Positions 25,334 through 32,718 are shown, counted from the first letter of the stretch. The stretch: DNA of 64,000 bases from Streptomyces sp. A3M-1-3 (GCF_024213665.1 NZ_JANAVP010000015.1:62001-126000); one strand, 5' to 3'. Made by a program: numbers and translations. The notes: generated by a model not told the origin, from the letters alone.

Positions 25334-25591
25334 CTATCGGTCGCCCAGGATCTCCTTGCGGGCTTCCGTAGCCTTGCGGTTGAGCCTGTTCGTCATGGTC
25401 ACTGCGGCGATGGTGGACAGGGTGCCGAGGACGACGAGCAGCGTCTGCGTGATGACGCTGACGATCGCAACGTTCCTGGTCGCGTTGGCGATGATCAGCA
25501 TGATGATCCCGCCGGACACCCATGCGAACCAGATCCTGAACTTCTCGACTCGCACAGCCTTCTGGATGTCGCTGTAGTTACTGGTGGCCAT
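25334..25591 (-). CDS. Small membrane protein with two transmembrane helices
   Basis: This 85-aa protein (MATSNYSDIQKAVRVEKFRI) has helices at about 20-36 and 44-64 and a basic C-terminus. A strong GGGGACGG-type site precedes the ATG. Its place between the HNH and the HTH gene gives no clear function. Confidence 0.6.
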   Translation of the reverse strand: MATSNYSDIQKAVRVEKFRIWFAWVSGGIIMLIIANATRNVAIVSVITQTLLVVLGTLSTIAAVTMTNRLNRKATEARKEILGDR

Positions 25592-25707
25592 TGCCGTCCC
25601 CCCAGGACGTTGCGTGACGTGAGGGGCCATGATGCGCCGCTGTACGGCTGGCGTGAAGCGGAAGTGGCCGTTCTGTGACTCAGTGTTCGGCCTCTGCCCC
25701 GGCGTTG

Positions 25708-25953
25708 TCAGGCGGCCTTGGGCGCGCGCTGCGGTGTCGGCTTGTACTGCCGGGCTTGCTCGCGGACTTCGGGTAGGGCGTACATGGTCTTGTACTCGTG
25801 CCCTTGCCCGGAGTACTGCCGGGGGTCGCCTTCGTAGCGGCGGATCTTCCCGCGCGAGGCCCACTTGCGGATGGTCGGGCCGGGGACGCCGGTCGCCTCG
25901 GTCGCTTCGTGCTCGAAGACGAGGTCGTCGGGGTACAGCTCGGCCGGGTGCAT
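25708..25953 (-). CDS. HTH DNA-binding protein (MerR/excisionase-like)
   Basis: This 81-aa protein contains DLVFEHEATEATGVPGPTIR followed by KWASRGKIRRYEGDPRQYSG, a winged-helix pattern in which W-SRGKI-R is the usual 'signature' of MerR-like or excisionase-like factors. It may regulate the late genes just downstream. It follows a bidirectional terminator. Confidence 0.7.
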   Translation of the reverse strand: MHPAELYPDDLVFEHEATEATGVPGPTIRKWASRGKIRRYEGDPRQYSGQGHEYKTMYALPEVREQARQYKPTPQRAPKAA

Positions 25954-25974
25954 CGCGCCTCCCCAGGAATGCAG

Positions 25975-26002
25975 AAAGCCCCCTGCGGAAGCTGGGGGCT
26001 TT
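25975..26002. terminator. Bidirectional terminator
   Basis: AAAGCCCCC pairs with GGGGGCTTT around a 10-base loop, with T-runs on both strands. It lies between the divergent genes at 25953 (leftward) and 26121 (rightward), so it may block read-through from the transfer-like module into the late operon. Confidence 0.65.
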
Positions 26003-26120
26003 GAGGTCTGCGGACACACGTGTGCTCCGACGAACGCACTGTGACATATGCCGGATGATCTGGTCAAGCAAGGTCAGGATTCGGCCTCTTCGGCTGGCCT
26101 CGGTCCGCCACACTGCGCTC

Positions 26121-26309
26121 ATGGCGGTTCGCTTCGGAGTCATGGCCGCGACGGAGCAGGAGTGCGCGGAGGCGCTGGCGTTGCTGTGCGCGACGCTGGG
26201 CGCGCGGGTGGTGCAGCAGCCTGCGCAGCTGGCGGGTGAGCGCTGGATCGCCCGCGCGGTACCTACGCCTGCGGCCCCGGTCCGGGAGGACCGGGGCCGC
26301 GAGGGGTGA
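26121..26309 (+). CDS. Small protein, 62 aa, unknown
   Basis: The frame reads MAVRFGVMAATEQECAEALA and continues as a helical peptide with a basic, proline-rich end. Its orientation is opposite to its neighbours. No good ribosome site is visible, and the last codons overlap a strong hairpin. Coding is plausible but not sure. Confidence 0.4.
   Translation: MAVRFGVMAATEQECAEALALLCATLGARVVQQPAQLAGERWIARAVPTPAAPVREDRGREG
26271..26300. terminator. 13-bp stem hairpin between convergent genes
   Basis: GCGGCCCCGGTCC pairs perfectly with GGACCGGGGCCGC around GGGA. It lies at the junction of the rightward 62-aa gene and the leftward 64-aa gene. Confidence 0.65.
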
Positions 26310-26316
26310 GACGGGG

Positions 26317-26511
26317 CTACGACCGCCAGCCGGACTTGACGAGGAGGCGGCCGTGCTTGTCCTTCGGCTCTGGCCAGCCGGGCTCTGTGGGCCCGTAGTA
26401 GTTCCGGGCGACGTGGACGGTGCGGCGGGCCCCGCAACGGCACTGGTGGTAGGCGAAGATCCCGCTGATCTGCCAGTTTGGGTCGCGGTGGAATAGGTGC
26501 GGCAGCTTCAT
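26317..26511 (-). CDS. Small Cys-containing protein, 64 aa
   Basis: MKLPHLFHRDPNWQISGIFA is followed by HQCRCGARRTVHVARNYYGP, a compact fold with a CxC pair and many aromatic residues, possibly metal binding. It is the terminal gene of the leftward transfer-like module. No family is recognised. Confidence 0.6.
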   Translation of the reverse strand: MKLPHLFHRDPNWQISGIFAYHQCRCGARRTVHVARNYYGPTEPGWPEPKDKHGRLLVKSGWRS

Positions 26512-26518
26512 CCTTTCA

Positions 26519-26932
26519 TCATCCCTTCTCGTTCTTGACGAGTCCCTTGATCCTGTTGGCGGCCCAGCCGAGGGCGATGATGACGCCGACGGCGGTCATG
26601 CCGATAGGGATCGCGTTGGCGCCCACCACGCCGATGATGCCCATCAGGGTGCCGCCCATGATGACAGTGACGGCGCAGATGCAGCCGACGAGGACGACGG
26701 CGACGGCGAGCCACATGACGACGTACATCATGAATTCGCGCTGCTGCGGGCTCATGCCCTGCGCTTCGGGGAGTTGTACGACGATCTGCTGCGGGGCGGG
26801 GGGCTGGCCGATCGTGTAGTGGTAGGGGATCCCGTCGCGGTATTCGACGGCGGGCGGCCGGTGGTGGGCGGGTACGGGCCACTGCCCGGCCGGGTGGACC
26901 TCGGGCAGCGGCTCGGGCAGCGGCGTGGTCAT
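26519..26932 (-). CDS. Membrane protein with Pro-rich N-terminus
   Basis: This is a 137-aa protein. Residues 1-60 are Pro/His/Gln rich, and two transmembrane helices follow at about 68-90 (YVVMWLAVAVVLVGCICAV) and 97-122, with a basic tail. Proteins of this topology accompany FtsK/TraB translocases in Streptomyces integrative elements. The function is unproven. Confidence 0.6.
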   Translation of the reverse strand: MTTPLPEPLPEVHPAGQWPVPAHHRPPAVEYRDGIPYHYTIGQPPAPQQIVVQLPEAQGMSPQQREFMMYVVMWLAVAVVLVGCICAVTVIMGGTLMGIIGVVGANAIPIGMTAVGVIIALGWAANRIKGLVKNEKG

Positions 26933-26962
26933 GGCGTCCTCTCAGGGTGGTGGGTTAGCCGG

Positions 26963-27163
26963 TCAGCCGCGGCGGCGGAGGTTCTTCTCGGCGTCGTTCA
27001 CTCGCTGCTGGGCGGCGGCGTTGACGCGTCCGGCGGGACTGTCGGCGGACTGGTAGCCGAGGCGGCCGGAGTTGAGCGGGTCGTCGGCGAGCGCCTTCTT
27101 CGCGGCGCGGTACTCCTGCGCCTCCGGGCTGCTGTCGGCGGTCTTGCGGCTGAACAGGCCCAT
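26963..27163 (-). CDS. Small charged protein MGLFSRK..., 66 aa
   Basis: It opens MGLFSRKTADSSPEAQEYRA and is helical and highly charged. A similar opening (MGLFTPK) appears in the protein at 30758, suggesting a related pair of small accessory proteins on either side of the translocase. AAGGAG lies before the ATG. Confidence 0.6.
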   Translation of the reverse strand: MGLFSRKTADSSPEAQEYRAAKKALADDPLNSGRLGYQSADSPAGRVNAAAQQRVNDAEKNLRRRG

Positions 27164-27241
27164 AGCGGGCTCCTTCCGTAGTGGGGCTGGACTGTCCAGC
27201 TCCCCGCGGCCCCGGCGCATGTCCGGGGCCACAGGCAGCTG

Positions 27242-27562
27242 TCAGCCGTGGCGGCGCACCGCGCGTTCGGTGTCACGGAGGCGCCGTTCGGCTTTCTCCC
27301 GCGCGGTGCGGGCTGCTCGGCGGTCCTCGCGGCTGGCGGCCCGCTCCGCGGCTTTGGCGGCGGCTACCTCGTCCTTCGCCTGCTCGTGCAGCCGGTGGAG
27401 CGCGGCGGCCTCGCGGTAGCCGCGGTCTTCGGCGCGCTCGTCGATGCGGTCGATCCGCTGCTCGATGAGCGGGTCAACGCAGTCGGCGAACGCCTGCTTG
27501 GCGCCGCAGACCACGAGCCAGGCGCGGGTCCGGCGCTCGGCCGGCGTGTAGGAGCGGGGCAT
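27242..27562 (-). CDS. Coiled-coil Arg/Glu-rich protein, 106 aa
   Basis: After MPRSYTPAERRTRAWLVVCG, the protein is a long charged helix (DEVAAAKAAERAASREDRRA). It follows the translocase gene after a 180-bp gap that holds two palindromes, so it may start a separate transcript. The function is unknown. Confidence 0.6.
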   Translation of the reverse strand: MPRSYTPAERRTRAWLVVCGAKQAFADCVDPLIEQRIDRIDERAEDRGYREAAALHRLHEQAKDEVAAAKAAERAASREDRRAARTAREKAERRLRDTERAVRRHG

Positions 27563-27677
27563 GACGGGTCTCCTGGTGGTCTCAGAGGGGGGGCTGGATG
27601 GGCCCAAGGGCCGCCACAAGGGGGCCAAGAGCCGCAAGAGTGCAGGTCAGGCGGGGTCAAGCATTGGGGGGTGAAGT

Positions 27678-27712
27678 CCCAAGAATCTTGGGGGAAATGT
27701 CCAAGTTCTTGG
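27678..27712. promoter_or_regulatory. Tandem palindromes upstream of the 106-aa gene
   Basis: CCCAAGAATCTTGGG (27678-27692) is a perfect odd palindrome and CCAAGTTCTTGG (27701-27712) a perfect even one, with centres about 21.5 bp apart, two helical turns. They share CCAAG and CTTGG arms. A repressor binding as two dimers is a plausible reading. The region lies just past the translocase stop. Confidence 0.5.
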
Positions 27713-27741
27713 GTCTGGCTTGGGCGGGATATTGGGCCGGT

Positions 27742-29541
27742 TCAGAGGCCGTCGAGAGCCTCGACGACCGCGGAACGGGCGTAGCCCTGCTTCGTCGCCC
27801 CGTCGATCCACAGCGCTTTCGGGTAGCCGTCGAGCGCCAGGCCGCGGGCGAGGCTGGCCGGGTCCCAGTCGCCACCGAGCCGCTCCAACAGCACTTCGGT
27901 GGACAGCCTGTCCTGCTCGCCGAACGCCTCCACCACGAGGGTGAGCATCTTCCGCCGCGGATGGTCCGCCGCAAGCGCCAGCGTGCCGGCGGTCTCACGC
28001 AGGCTGTAGCCGCGCTCGATGATCTGCCGCTCCTGGGCGGGGTTGACGAAGAAGTTCCGCAGGATGACCGGGTCGGTGCCCTCGTCCAGGAGGTAGCCGA
28101 CACCGCGCTGAGCTGCGGTGATGGCGGCAGCGGAGTAGCCGGCGGCGGCCCGGCCCTGGCCGAGGATGGTGTCGGATGCGGCGTTGGTGGTGGACCGCAG
28201 GGCGAGGCGGATGGACAGCAGGTCGCGGATTGAGGTCGGCACCACGTCCCCGGAGGGGCGCTGGGTGGCGCAGACGGTGACGATGCCGGAGGCCCGGCCG
28301 CGCTGGATGACGTCCCGCAGTGCCTCGATGATCTCCTTCTTGAACTTGGGGTCGGTGGTGTAGCGGGCGAGCTCGTCGATCCACAGGACGATAAGCGGCA
28401 GGTCAAGGCCCTCTTCGACCTTCTTCTTGCCGAGCTTCCGCAGGACTTTGAATCGCTCGTCCATGTGGACGCGCAGCTCCTGCAGCATGTCGAGGAGGCC
28501 CGCGGGCGACGCCGAGGGGGCGACCTTCTTGGCGAGGGGCTCCAGGTCGAGCGTGTCGACGCCCTTGCCGTCCCCGAGCCACAGTTGCGCTTCGGGGTCG
28601 AGGGCGACGGCGAGCAGCAGGTTCATGGCGGCGACGGACTTGCCCGCGCCGGGCTCGCCGCCGATGAGGACGGACCGCTCCGGCAGCGCCACGTCGACGA
28701 TGCGGCCGCGCAGGTTGATACCGACGGGGATGCGGTCGGTCCACAGGTTGACCTGCGGCTTCTGCAGGAGCGGGGTGGGGATGGGCGGGCCCTGCATGGG
28801 GTCCTTGTCGAAGCAGGTGACCTTGATCCGGCCAGCGTGGCCGACGACTGGAGTGCAGTCGAGGAGCTCAACGCCGACGCCAAGAGCTGAGGCGAGCTCT
28901 TCCCGCTTGGTCATGACCTTGGATGCGGGCATGCCGGCGGCGAGTTCTATGAGCGCGACCCAGGCGTCGTCGGTGTCGGTGCGGGCGATGACGCCGACGA
29001 TGCGGACTTCTCCGAGCTTGGAGTCGGCGAACGCCTGACGCACGACCTTGCTGCCGGGGAGCTTTCCTGTCTTCTTCCGGGCGACGTCGAGGGTGGCCTG
29101 ACGTGCTCGTTTCTCCGAAATGGCGGCTGCGGCGAATCCGCTGAGGCCGAGTGCGGCAAGGCCGGCGAGGGGCCAGGGGTGGTAGATCCAGGCGACGGTT
29201 CCGTAGGCGAGGCTGGTGGGGGTGAGCGTCCAGGCAATGGTCTTCCGGCGTCGGGCTCGGGTGCGTTCGACCAGCTCGGGCTTGGCTTCGCGGTGGATCT
29301 CGTACTCGGCTGCGGTGAGCCACCGCCACACACCGCGCACGCACTTCGCGGATCCGACCAGGCCCCACCAGGTGTAGCGGGCGGTGCCGGCGATGGCGGG
29401 GAACGCGCGGCGGAACTGGGTGTTGGCGTCGGTGACGCGGCGGCGCAGTGCGAGGCGGGACAGGAACGTGACAGGGATGCCGGCGTCGATGTCCTTCGCG
29501 ACGTGCAGGCGGTCGTCGACGGCGGGGTCGGTGGTGGTCAT
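27742..29541 (-). CDS. FtsK/SpoIIIE (TraB)-type DNA translocase
   Basis: This is a 599-aa protein. Residues about 95-150 hold two transmembrane helices (IAWTLTPTSLAYGTVAWIY). VLIGGEPGAGKSVAAMNLLL is Walker A (about residue 290) and LIVLWIDELARYTTD the Walker B. VCATQRPSGDVVPTSIRDLL is the FtsK-family sensor loop. A winged C-terminal domain follows. Actinomycete conjugative elements use a single such protein to move double-stranded DNA between mycelia. Its presence in a tailed prophage is unusual. ATGA overlap couples it to the gene before it. Confidence 0.88.
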   Translation of the reverse strand: MTTTDPAVDDRLHVAKDIDAGIPVTFLSRLALRRRVTDANTQFRRAFPAIAGTARYTWWGLVGSAKCVRGVWRWLTAAEYEIHREAKPELVERTRARRRKTIAWTLTPTSLAYGTVAWIYHPWPLAGLAALGLSGFAAAAISEKRARQATLDVARKKTGKLPGSKVVRQAFADSKLGEVRIVGVIARTDTDDAWVALIELAAGMPASKVMTKREELASALGVGVELLDCTPVVGHAGRIKVTCFDKDPMQGPPIPTPLLQKPQVNLWTDRIPVGINLRGRIVDVALPERSVLIGGEPGAGKSVAAMNLLLAVALDPEAQLWLGDGKGVDTLDLEPLAKKVAPSASPAGLLDMLQELRVHMDERFKVLRKLGKKKVEEGLDLPLIVLWIDELARYTTDPKFKKEIIEALRDVIQRGRASGIVTVCATQRPSGDVVPTSIRDLLSIRLALRSTTNAASDTILGQGRAAAGYSAAAITAAQRGVGYLLDEGTDPVILRNFFVNPAQERQIIERGYSLRETAGTLALAADHPRRKMLTLVVEAFGEQDRLSTEVLLERLGGDWDPASLARGLALDGYPKALWIDGATKQGYARSAVVEALDGL

Positions 29542-30524
29542 CAGTTGTATCCCTCTCCGCCTTTGCCGACGGTGTCGGTACCGGGTCGGGGCGCGGGGCC
29601 AGGCTGGGTGGTACTGAGGGCGGCGCGGCGGACGCGCCGTCCGTATGAGTCGCCGGTACCGAGCCGGGTCCCGATGGCGGTACCGGACAGGTCGGGTTCG
29701 GCCGTGAGCCACCCGGTGGCGGTGCGGACGTGGTCGTCGAACGAGGCGGTACTCGCCTTCTTCGCGGTACCGGGCTTGGTCTGGCGTTTGGCGGTACTGA
29801 GACGTGCCTGCCGTACCGGTACCGGGGTGCTCTCTGGTTCCGGTACGGCTGTGAGTTCCGGGCGTGCCGGTACCGCCTCCGGTACCGGCTGGCCGGAGGG
29901 GGGCGGTACCGGTACCCGCTCGACCGTTGCGCCCGGTTCGGTACCGGCCTGGGACGCGGGCAGCTCCAGCGGCCGGCGGCGGTTGAGTTCGCGGGCCTTG
30001 TCCTGGCGCATCAGCTCGATGTCGAAGTCCATGGAGACTTCGCCCATCTGGAGTTCGGCGCCCATCTCGCGGCGCCGCATCTCGATGCGGTGCTTCGCCT
30101 CCTCGAAGGCCATGCCGCGCTCCATTCGGGCGAGCTGGTGCAGCTCGTCGTCGGTCAGCGCCGCGGGGTCGCGCATGTCCGCCAGAGCGAGGGCCCAGAC
30201 GGCCTTGGCGCCAAGGGGCAGCAGCGGCCCTGCGGCAGCCATCGCGAGGACGTCCTTGTCGAGGCCGTGCCAGACGAGCAGCCCGGCCACGGCGAGGAGA
30301 GCGGCCCAGCCGACCAGGGGCACGACCCACGCTTTGCCGGCGACGCGCAGCCGCCGGGCTTCGGCGAGGATCACGGAGCCCCAGATGACGTCGGCTCCGG
30401 CGGCGACGGTGATGCCGATCAGGCCGGTGCCGAGGAGGTCGACGAGGCTCCATGTCGTCCACGCCAGGGACGCCACGGACAGGGCGACCGCCGGGTAGAT
30501 CAGCGGGGAGGTCATCTTCTTCAT
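29541..30524 (-). CDS. SpdB-like membrane protein of conjugative elements
   Basis: This is a 327-aa protein. ATG at 30524 follows GGAAGGA. Four hydrophobic segments lie between about residues 8 and 110 (IYPAVALSVASLAWTTWSLV, VPLVGWAALLAVAGLLVW). Residues 125-180 are a charged helix (RIEMRRREMGAELQMGE), and the C-terminal 120 residues are Pro/Val/Thr-rich. The topology and place before a TraB-like gene match SpdB2/DUF2637-type spread proteins. Its C-terminal part uses the rare Val codon GTA repeatedly because it contains the GGTACC cluster. Confidence 0.7.
   Translation of the reverse strand: MKKMTSPLIYPAVALSVASLAWTTWSLVDLLGTGLIGITVAAGADVIWGSVILAEARRLRVAGKAWVVPLVGWAALLAVAGLLVWHGLDKDVLAMAAAGPLLPLGAKAVWALALADMRDPAALTDDELHQLARMERGMAFEEAKHRIEMRRREMGAELQMGEVSMDFDIELMRQDKARELNRRRPLELPASQAGTEPGATVERVPVPPPSGQPVPEAVPARPELTAVPEPESTPVPVRQARLSTAKRQTKPGTAKKASTASFDDHVRTATGWLTAEPDLSGTAIGTRLGTGDSYGRRVRRAALSTTQPGPAPRPGTDTVGKGGEGYN
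29576..29947. repeat. GGTACC cluster, candidate DNA-transfer (clt/TRS) locus
   Basis: Ten exact GGTACC hexamers lie in 372 bp (first bases at 29577, 29655, 29679, 29766, 29818, 29869, 29881, 29905, 29911 and 29940), mostly as CGGTACCGG, with five further one-off variants. The array ends 36 bp from the start of the TraB-like gene. TraB proteins of Streptomyces plasmids bind 8-bp repeats located near traB. The analogy is inferred. Confidence 0.6.
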
Positions 30525-30543
30525 GGCGTGTCCTTCCGGGCGG

Positions 30544-30720
30544 TCAGGCGGCGGCGGGCTGGTGGAGGCCGCGGAGTTCGTCCATGAGCCGCGGCTGGTC
30601 GGGGTGCTGGGCGTCGTGGTCCAGGGCGGCGAACACGATCGTGATCGCCGCGTCGTAGTCACCGTCGGCGCGGGCCGCGCGGTACTCGGCGAGGTAGGCG
30701 ATGCGGGTCTGCTCGGACAT
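30544..30720 (-). CDS. Small helical protein, 58 aa
   Basis: MSEQTRIAYLAEYRAARADG and DAAITIVFAALDHDAQHPDQ form two helices, with a typical 'pair of repeats' look. It lies 19 bp before the SpdB-like start, with a clear start. The function is unknown. Confidence 0.6.
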   Translation of the reverse strand: MSEQTRIAYLAEYRAARADGDYDAAITIVFAALDHDAQHPDQPRLMDELRGLHQPAAA

Positions 30721-30757
30721 GGGATGGCCTTTCGGGTGGTCAATCCGGGTGGGGGGG

Positions 30758-30964
30758 CTACTTGGGGCGGGTGCCGGGGTTGCGGCGGTAGAAGTCGTCC
30801 ATGAATGCCTGGGACCGCTGGCGGGACTGGGTGTCCAGCTCGTCGAACCGGTTCTGAAGGTCGACGTCGCGGGCAATCCGCCGCTGCTCGCTCTTCCGTT
30901 CGGCGCGGGACTGCTTCTTCGGGGGCTCGGCGCCCTCGGGGTACTTGGGGGTGAAGAGACCCAT
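30758..30964 (-). CDS. Small charged protein MGLFTPK..., 68 aa
   Basis: The ATG at 30964 follows AAGGAG. It opens MGLFTPKYPEGAEPPKKQSR and is a charged helix thereafter (RQRSQAFMDDFYRRNPGTRP). It shares its opening with the protein at 26963. The function is unknown. Confidence 0.6.
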   Translation of the reverse strand: MGLFTPKYPEGAEPPKKQSRAERKSEQRRIARDVDLQNRFDELDTQSRQRSQAFMDDFYRRNPGTRPK

Positions 30965-31039
30965 GGCTGTGCTCCTTCGGGTGGTCAATCCGGGGGTGGG
31001 GCCGCGCCCCGGCTGGGGGTGGTACCGGGGCGCGGCGGT

Positions 31040-31177
31040 CTAGCGGGCTTGTGCTGCGGCCCGGCGTGCGGCCTCAGCAGCGGCGGCTGCGGCGGCCTTG
31101 GCGGCTTCCATGTGCTGGCGGGTCTGCTCGGCGAGCTGCGCGGCGGCGCGGCCCAGCTCGGCGACGGCGGCGTCCAT
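31040..31177 (-). CDS. 45-aa Ala-rich helical peptide
   Basis: The frame from the ATG at 31177 reads MDAAVAELGRAAAQLAEQTR and continues as one long Ala-rich helix to a TAG at 31040. It lies 5 bp after the stop of the 102-aa gene, in the same operon. The ribosome site is weak (GGGGGTGG). Its coding status rests on frame and spacing. Confidence 0.5.
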   Translation of the reverse strand: MDAAVAELGRAAAQLAEQTRQHMEAAKAAAAAAAEAARRAAAQAR

Positions 31178-31182
31178 GACGG

Positions 31183-31491
31183 TCACCACCCCCGCTGGCG
31201 GATGATGCGGCGGCGGGCGGCGGCCTGGGTGGGGAGCGGCGGCAGGTCGACGAGCTCGGGTGCGACAAGGGTGCGGCGGTGGCCGGCGCGGATGGTGCCA
31301 GAAGCGACCATGCGGCGCGACTGGGCGCGGGCCCCGGTGGCGTATGCCTCGCAGGTGTTGGCCTCGGTCTCGTCGCCGTTCTTGCGGGCGTCGTCGGCGG
31401 CCTGGTCGTAGAGGGCGGCGGCCTGCTGGGCGTGCCAGGCGGCCAGTGCGGCACGGTCGGACGTGGCCGGGGGTACGGCGGTACTCTTCAT
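31183..31491 (-). CDS. Helical protein, 102 aa, first gene of the transfer-like operon
   Basis: MKSTAVPPATSDRAALAAWH and later DQAADDARKNGDETEANTCE suggest a helical protein, followed by a basic C-terminus. The ATG at 31491 follows GGGAGA. It is divergent from the HTH gene at 31698, with operators between them. No family is recognised. Confidence 0.6.
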   Translation of the reverse strand: MKSTAVPPATSDRAALAAWHAQQAAALYDQAADDARKNGDETEANTCEAYATGARAQSRRMVASGTIRAGHRRTLVAPELVDLPPLPTQAAARRRIIRQRGW

Positions 31492-31616
31492 GCGGATCTC
31501 CCGTGGGCTTAGCGGTTGCGGGTTGGTCTGGCCCCGGCCCATATGGCGTTCGCAGCGCCGGGCCGGGGTTCTTGCTGTTGCAACACGAGACCGGGAGCGG
31601 CCTCGCACGACCAAGT

Positions 31617-31654
31617 TAGACCCTGGGTCTAGGCGATGCAAGACCCTGGGTCTA
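31617..31654. promoter_or_regulatory. Tandem operators AGACCC-T-GGGTCT
   Basis: TAGACCCTGGGTCTA (31617-31631) is a perfect palindrome, and a second copy, AGACCCTGGGTCTA, lies at 31641-31654. The centres are 23 bp apart, about two turns. They occupy the divergent promoter region between the 102-aa gene and the HTH gene. Autoregulation by that HTH protein is likely. Confidence 0.65.
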
Positions 31655-31697
31655 ACATCAGTGCAGGCGCTCTCTCGCAACGGAAGGGAGGGCGGGG

Positions 31698-31991
31698 ATG
31701 TCGGACCACCCCAAGGAGGTGCAGAGGTTCTTGGACGCCGTCAGCGCGCTGGAACAGATCGAGGACGACGCAGCCTGCGCAAAGGCGATCACTGATGTCC
31801 TGAAGGACTGGCCCGACAGTCACGCCCGACTACGCGAGATCAGGCAAGAGAGGGTCCTCAAGCTCCGCGAACAAGGCAAGACCTGGCAGGAGATCGGAGA
31901 CCTACTGGGCATCCACTTCACCCGCGCCCAGCAGATCGCGAAGGGGCTGCGCGGGTCGAAGCGACCGAAGAGGGACTCAAGCCCCGAGTAG
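31698..31991 (+). CDS. HTH regulator, sigma-region-4-like, 97 aa
   Basis: The C-terminal half contains VLKLREQGKTWQEIGDLLGI followed by HFTRAQQIAKGLRG, a helix-turn-helix like those in sigma region 4. The N-terminal half is an acidic helix. GGAAGGGAGG precedes the ATG. Its divergent promoter holds two identical palindromes, so it is the best candidate master regulator of the transfer-like operon. Confidence 0.7.
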   Translation: MSDHPKEVQRFLDAVSALEQIEDDAACAKAITDVLKDWPDSHARLREIRQERVLKLREQGKTWQEIGDLLGIHFTRAQQIAKGLRGSKRPKRDSSPE

Positions 31992-32027
31992 CCCGTCGCG
32001 ACGAAGAGGCCCCGGCCATGGGGGTGC

Positions 32028-32076
32028 GTAAGTCTAGCGCCACTTGACTTGACTGCTCTAGCGGCACTAGACTTAC
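32028..32076 (+). promoter_or_regulatory. hicAB promoter and operator
   Basis: GTAAGTCTAG (32028-32037) and CTAGACTTAC (32067-32076) form a perfect 10-bp inverted repeat. TCTAGCGCCACTTGACT and TCTAGCGGCACTAGACT are direct repeats 24 bp apart. TTGACT (32044-32049) and TAGACT (32068-32073), 18 bp apart, look like -35 and -10 boxes. The predicted transcript start falls at or just before the hicA ATG, which would make the mRNA leaderless. Confidence 0.6.
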
Positions 32077-32080
32077 ACTC

Positions 32081-32293
32081 ATGAAGCACAGGGACCTGAT
32101 CAAGAAGATCAGAGACGCGGCCAAAGCCAAGGGCATCCCCTTCGAAATGCTGCGCCAGAAGGGCAGCCACCAGATGTGGGTCTGCGGCTCGATCCGCGTG
32201 GTCATCCCTAAGCACAGCGAGGTCAACGAGATCACCGCTGAAAACATCTACAAAACGCTCGAACCTGAACTTGGAGAGGGGTGGTGGCGATGA
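32081..32293 (+). CDS. hicA: HicA-type mRNA interferase toxin
   Basis: This 70-aa protein, MKHRDLIKKIRDAAKAKGIP, has the double-stranded-RNA-binding-like HicA fold with MLRQKGSHQMWVCGSIRVVI, where the GSH histidine is the catalytic residue. HicA cleaves mRNA, and HicB neutralises it. It overlaps hicB. The pair probably stabilises the prophage or limits other phages. Confidence 0.85.
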   Translation: MKHRDLIKKIRDAAKAKGIPFEMLRQKGSHQMWVCGSIRVVIPKHSEVNEITAENIYKTLEPELGEGWWR

Positions 32294-32706
32294 GCGCCTA
32301 CCGCGTTATTGCGCGGCGAACCGGCGACTGGTGGGCCCTCGAGGTTCCCGACCTGCCGGGCGTCTTCAGTCAGGCCAAGCGCCTGGAGCAGGCCGACGAG
32401 GCTGCTCGCGAATCGATCGCGGTCATGCTCGACGTAGAGCCCGATGCGGTCAGCGTTTCCGTCGAACCGGTGCTGACCGAAGAGGAACGCGCCGTCCTTC
32501 GAGAAGCGGCCGAGGTTAGGAAGGCGCGAGCGGAGGTGGAGGAGAGGGAACGACGTGTGATGCAGCATGCGGCCTCAACCCTGACACGGAACCTCAGCCA
32601 GCGGGATGCCGGCCGCATTCTGGGACTCTCCTTCCAGCGTGTCTCACAACTGCTGAAGGATGAGCCGACGAGGCGCAAAACGCGACGGTCCAGGACTTCG
32701 GTCTAG
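32290..32706 (+). CDS. hicB: HicB-type antitoxin with C-terminal HTH
   Basis: The N-terminal 50 residues (YRVIARRTGDWWALEVPDLP, then GVFSQAKRLEQADEAARES) are the HicB half-RNase-H fold. The C-terminus contains LSQRDAGRILGLSFQRVSQL, a helix-turn-helix that binds the operator. ATG at 32290 or GTG at 32281 or 32284 are all possible behind GGAGAGGG. It is longer than most HicB proteins because of a charged linker. Confidence 0.85.
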   Translation: MSAYRVIARRTGDWWALEVPDLPGVFSQAKRLEQADEAARESIAVMLDVEPDAVSVSVEPVLTEEERAVLREAAEVRKARAEVEERERRVMQHAASTLTRNLSQRDAGRILGLSFQRVSQLLKDEPTRRKTRRSRTSV

Positions 32707-32718
32707 CTCGTACAGCGA

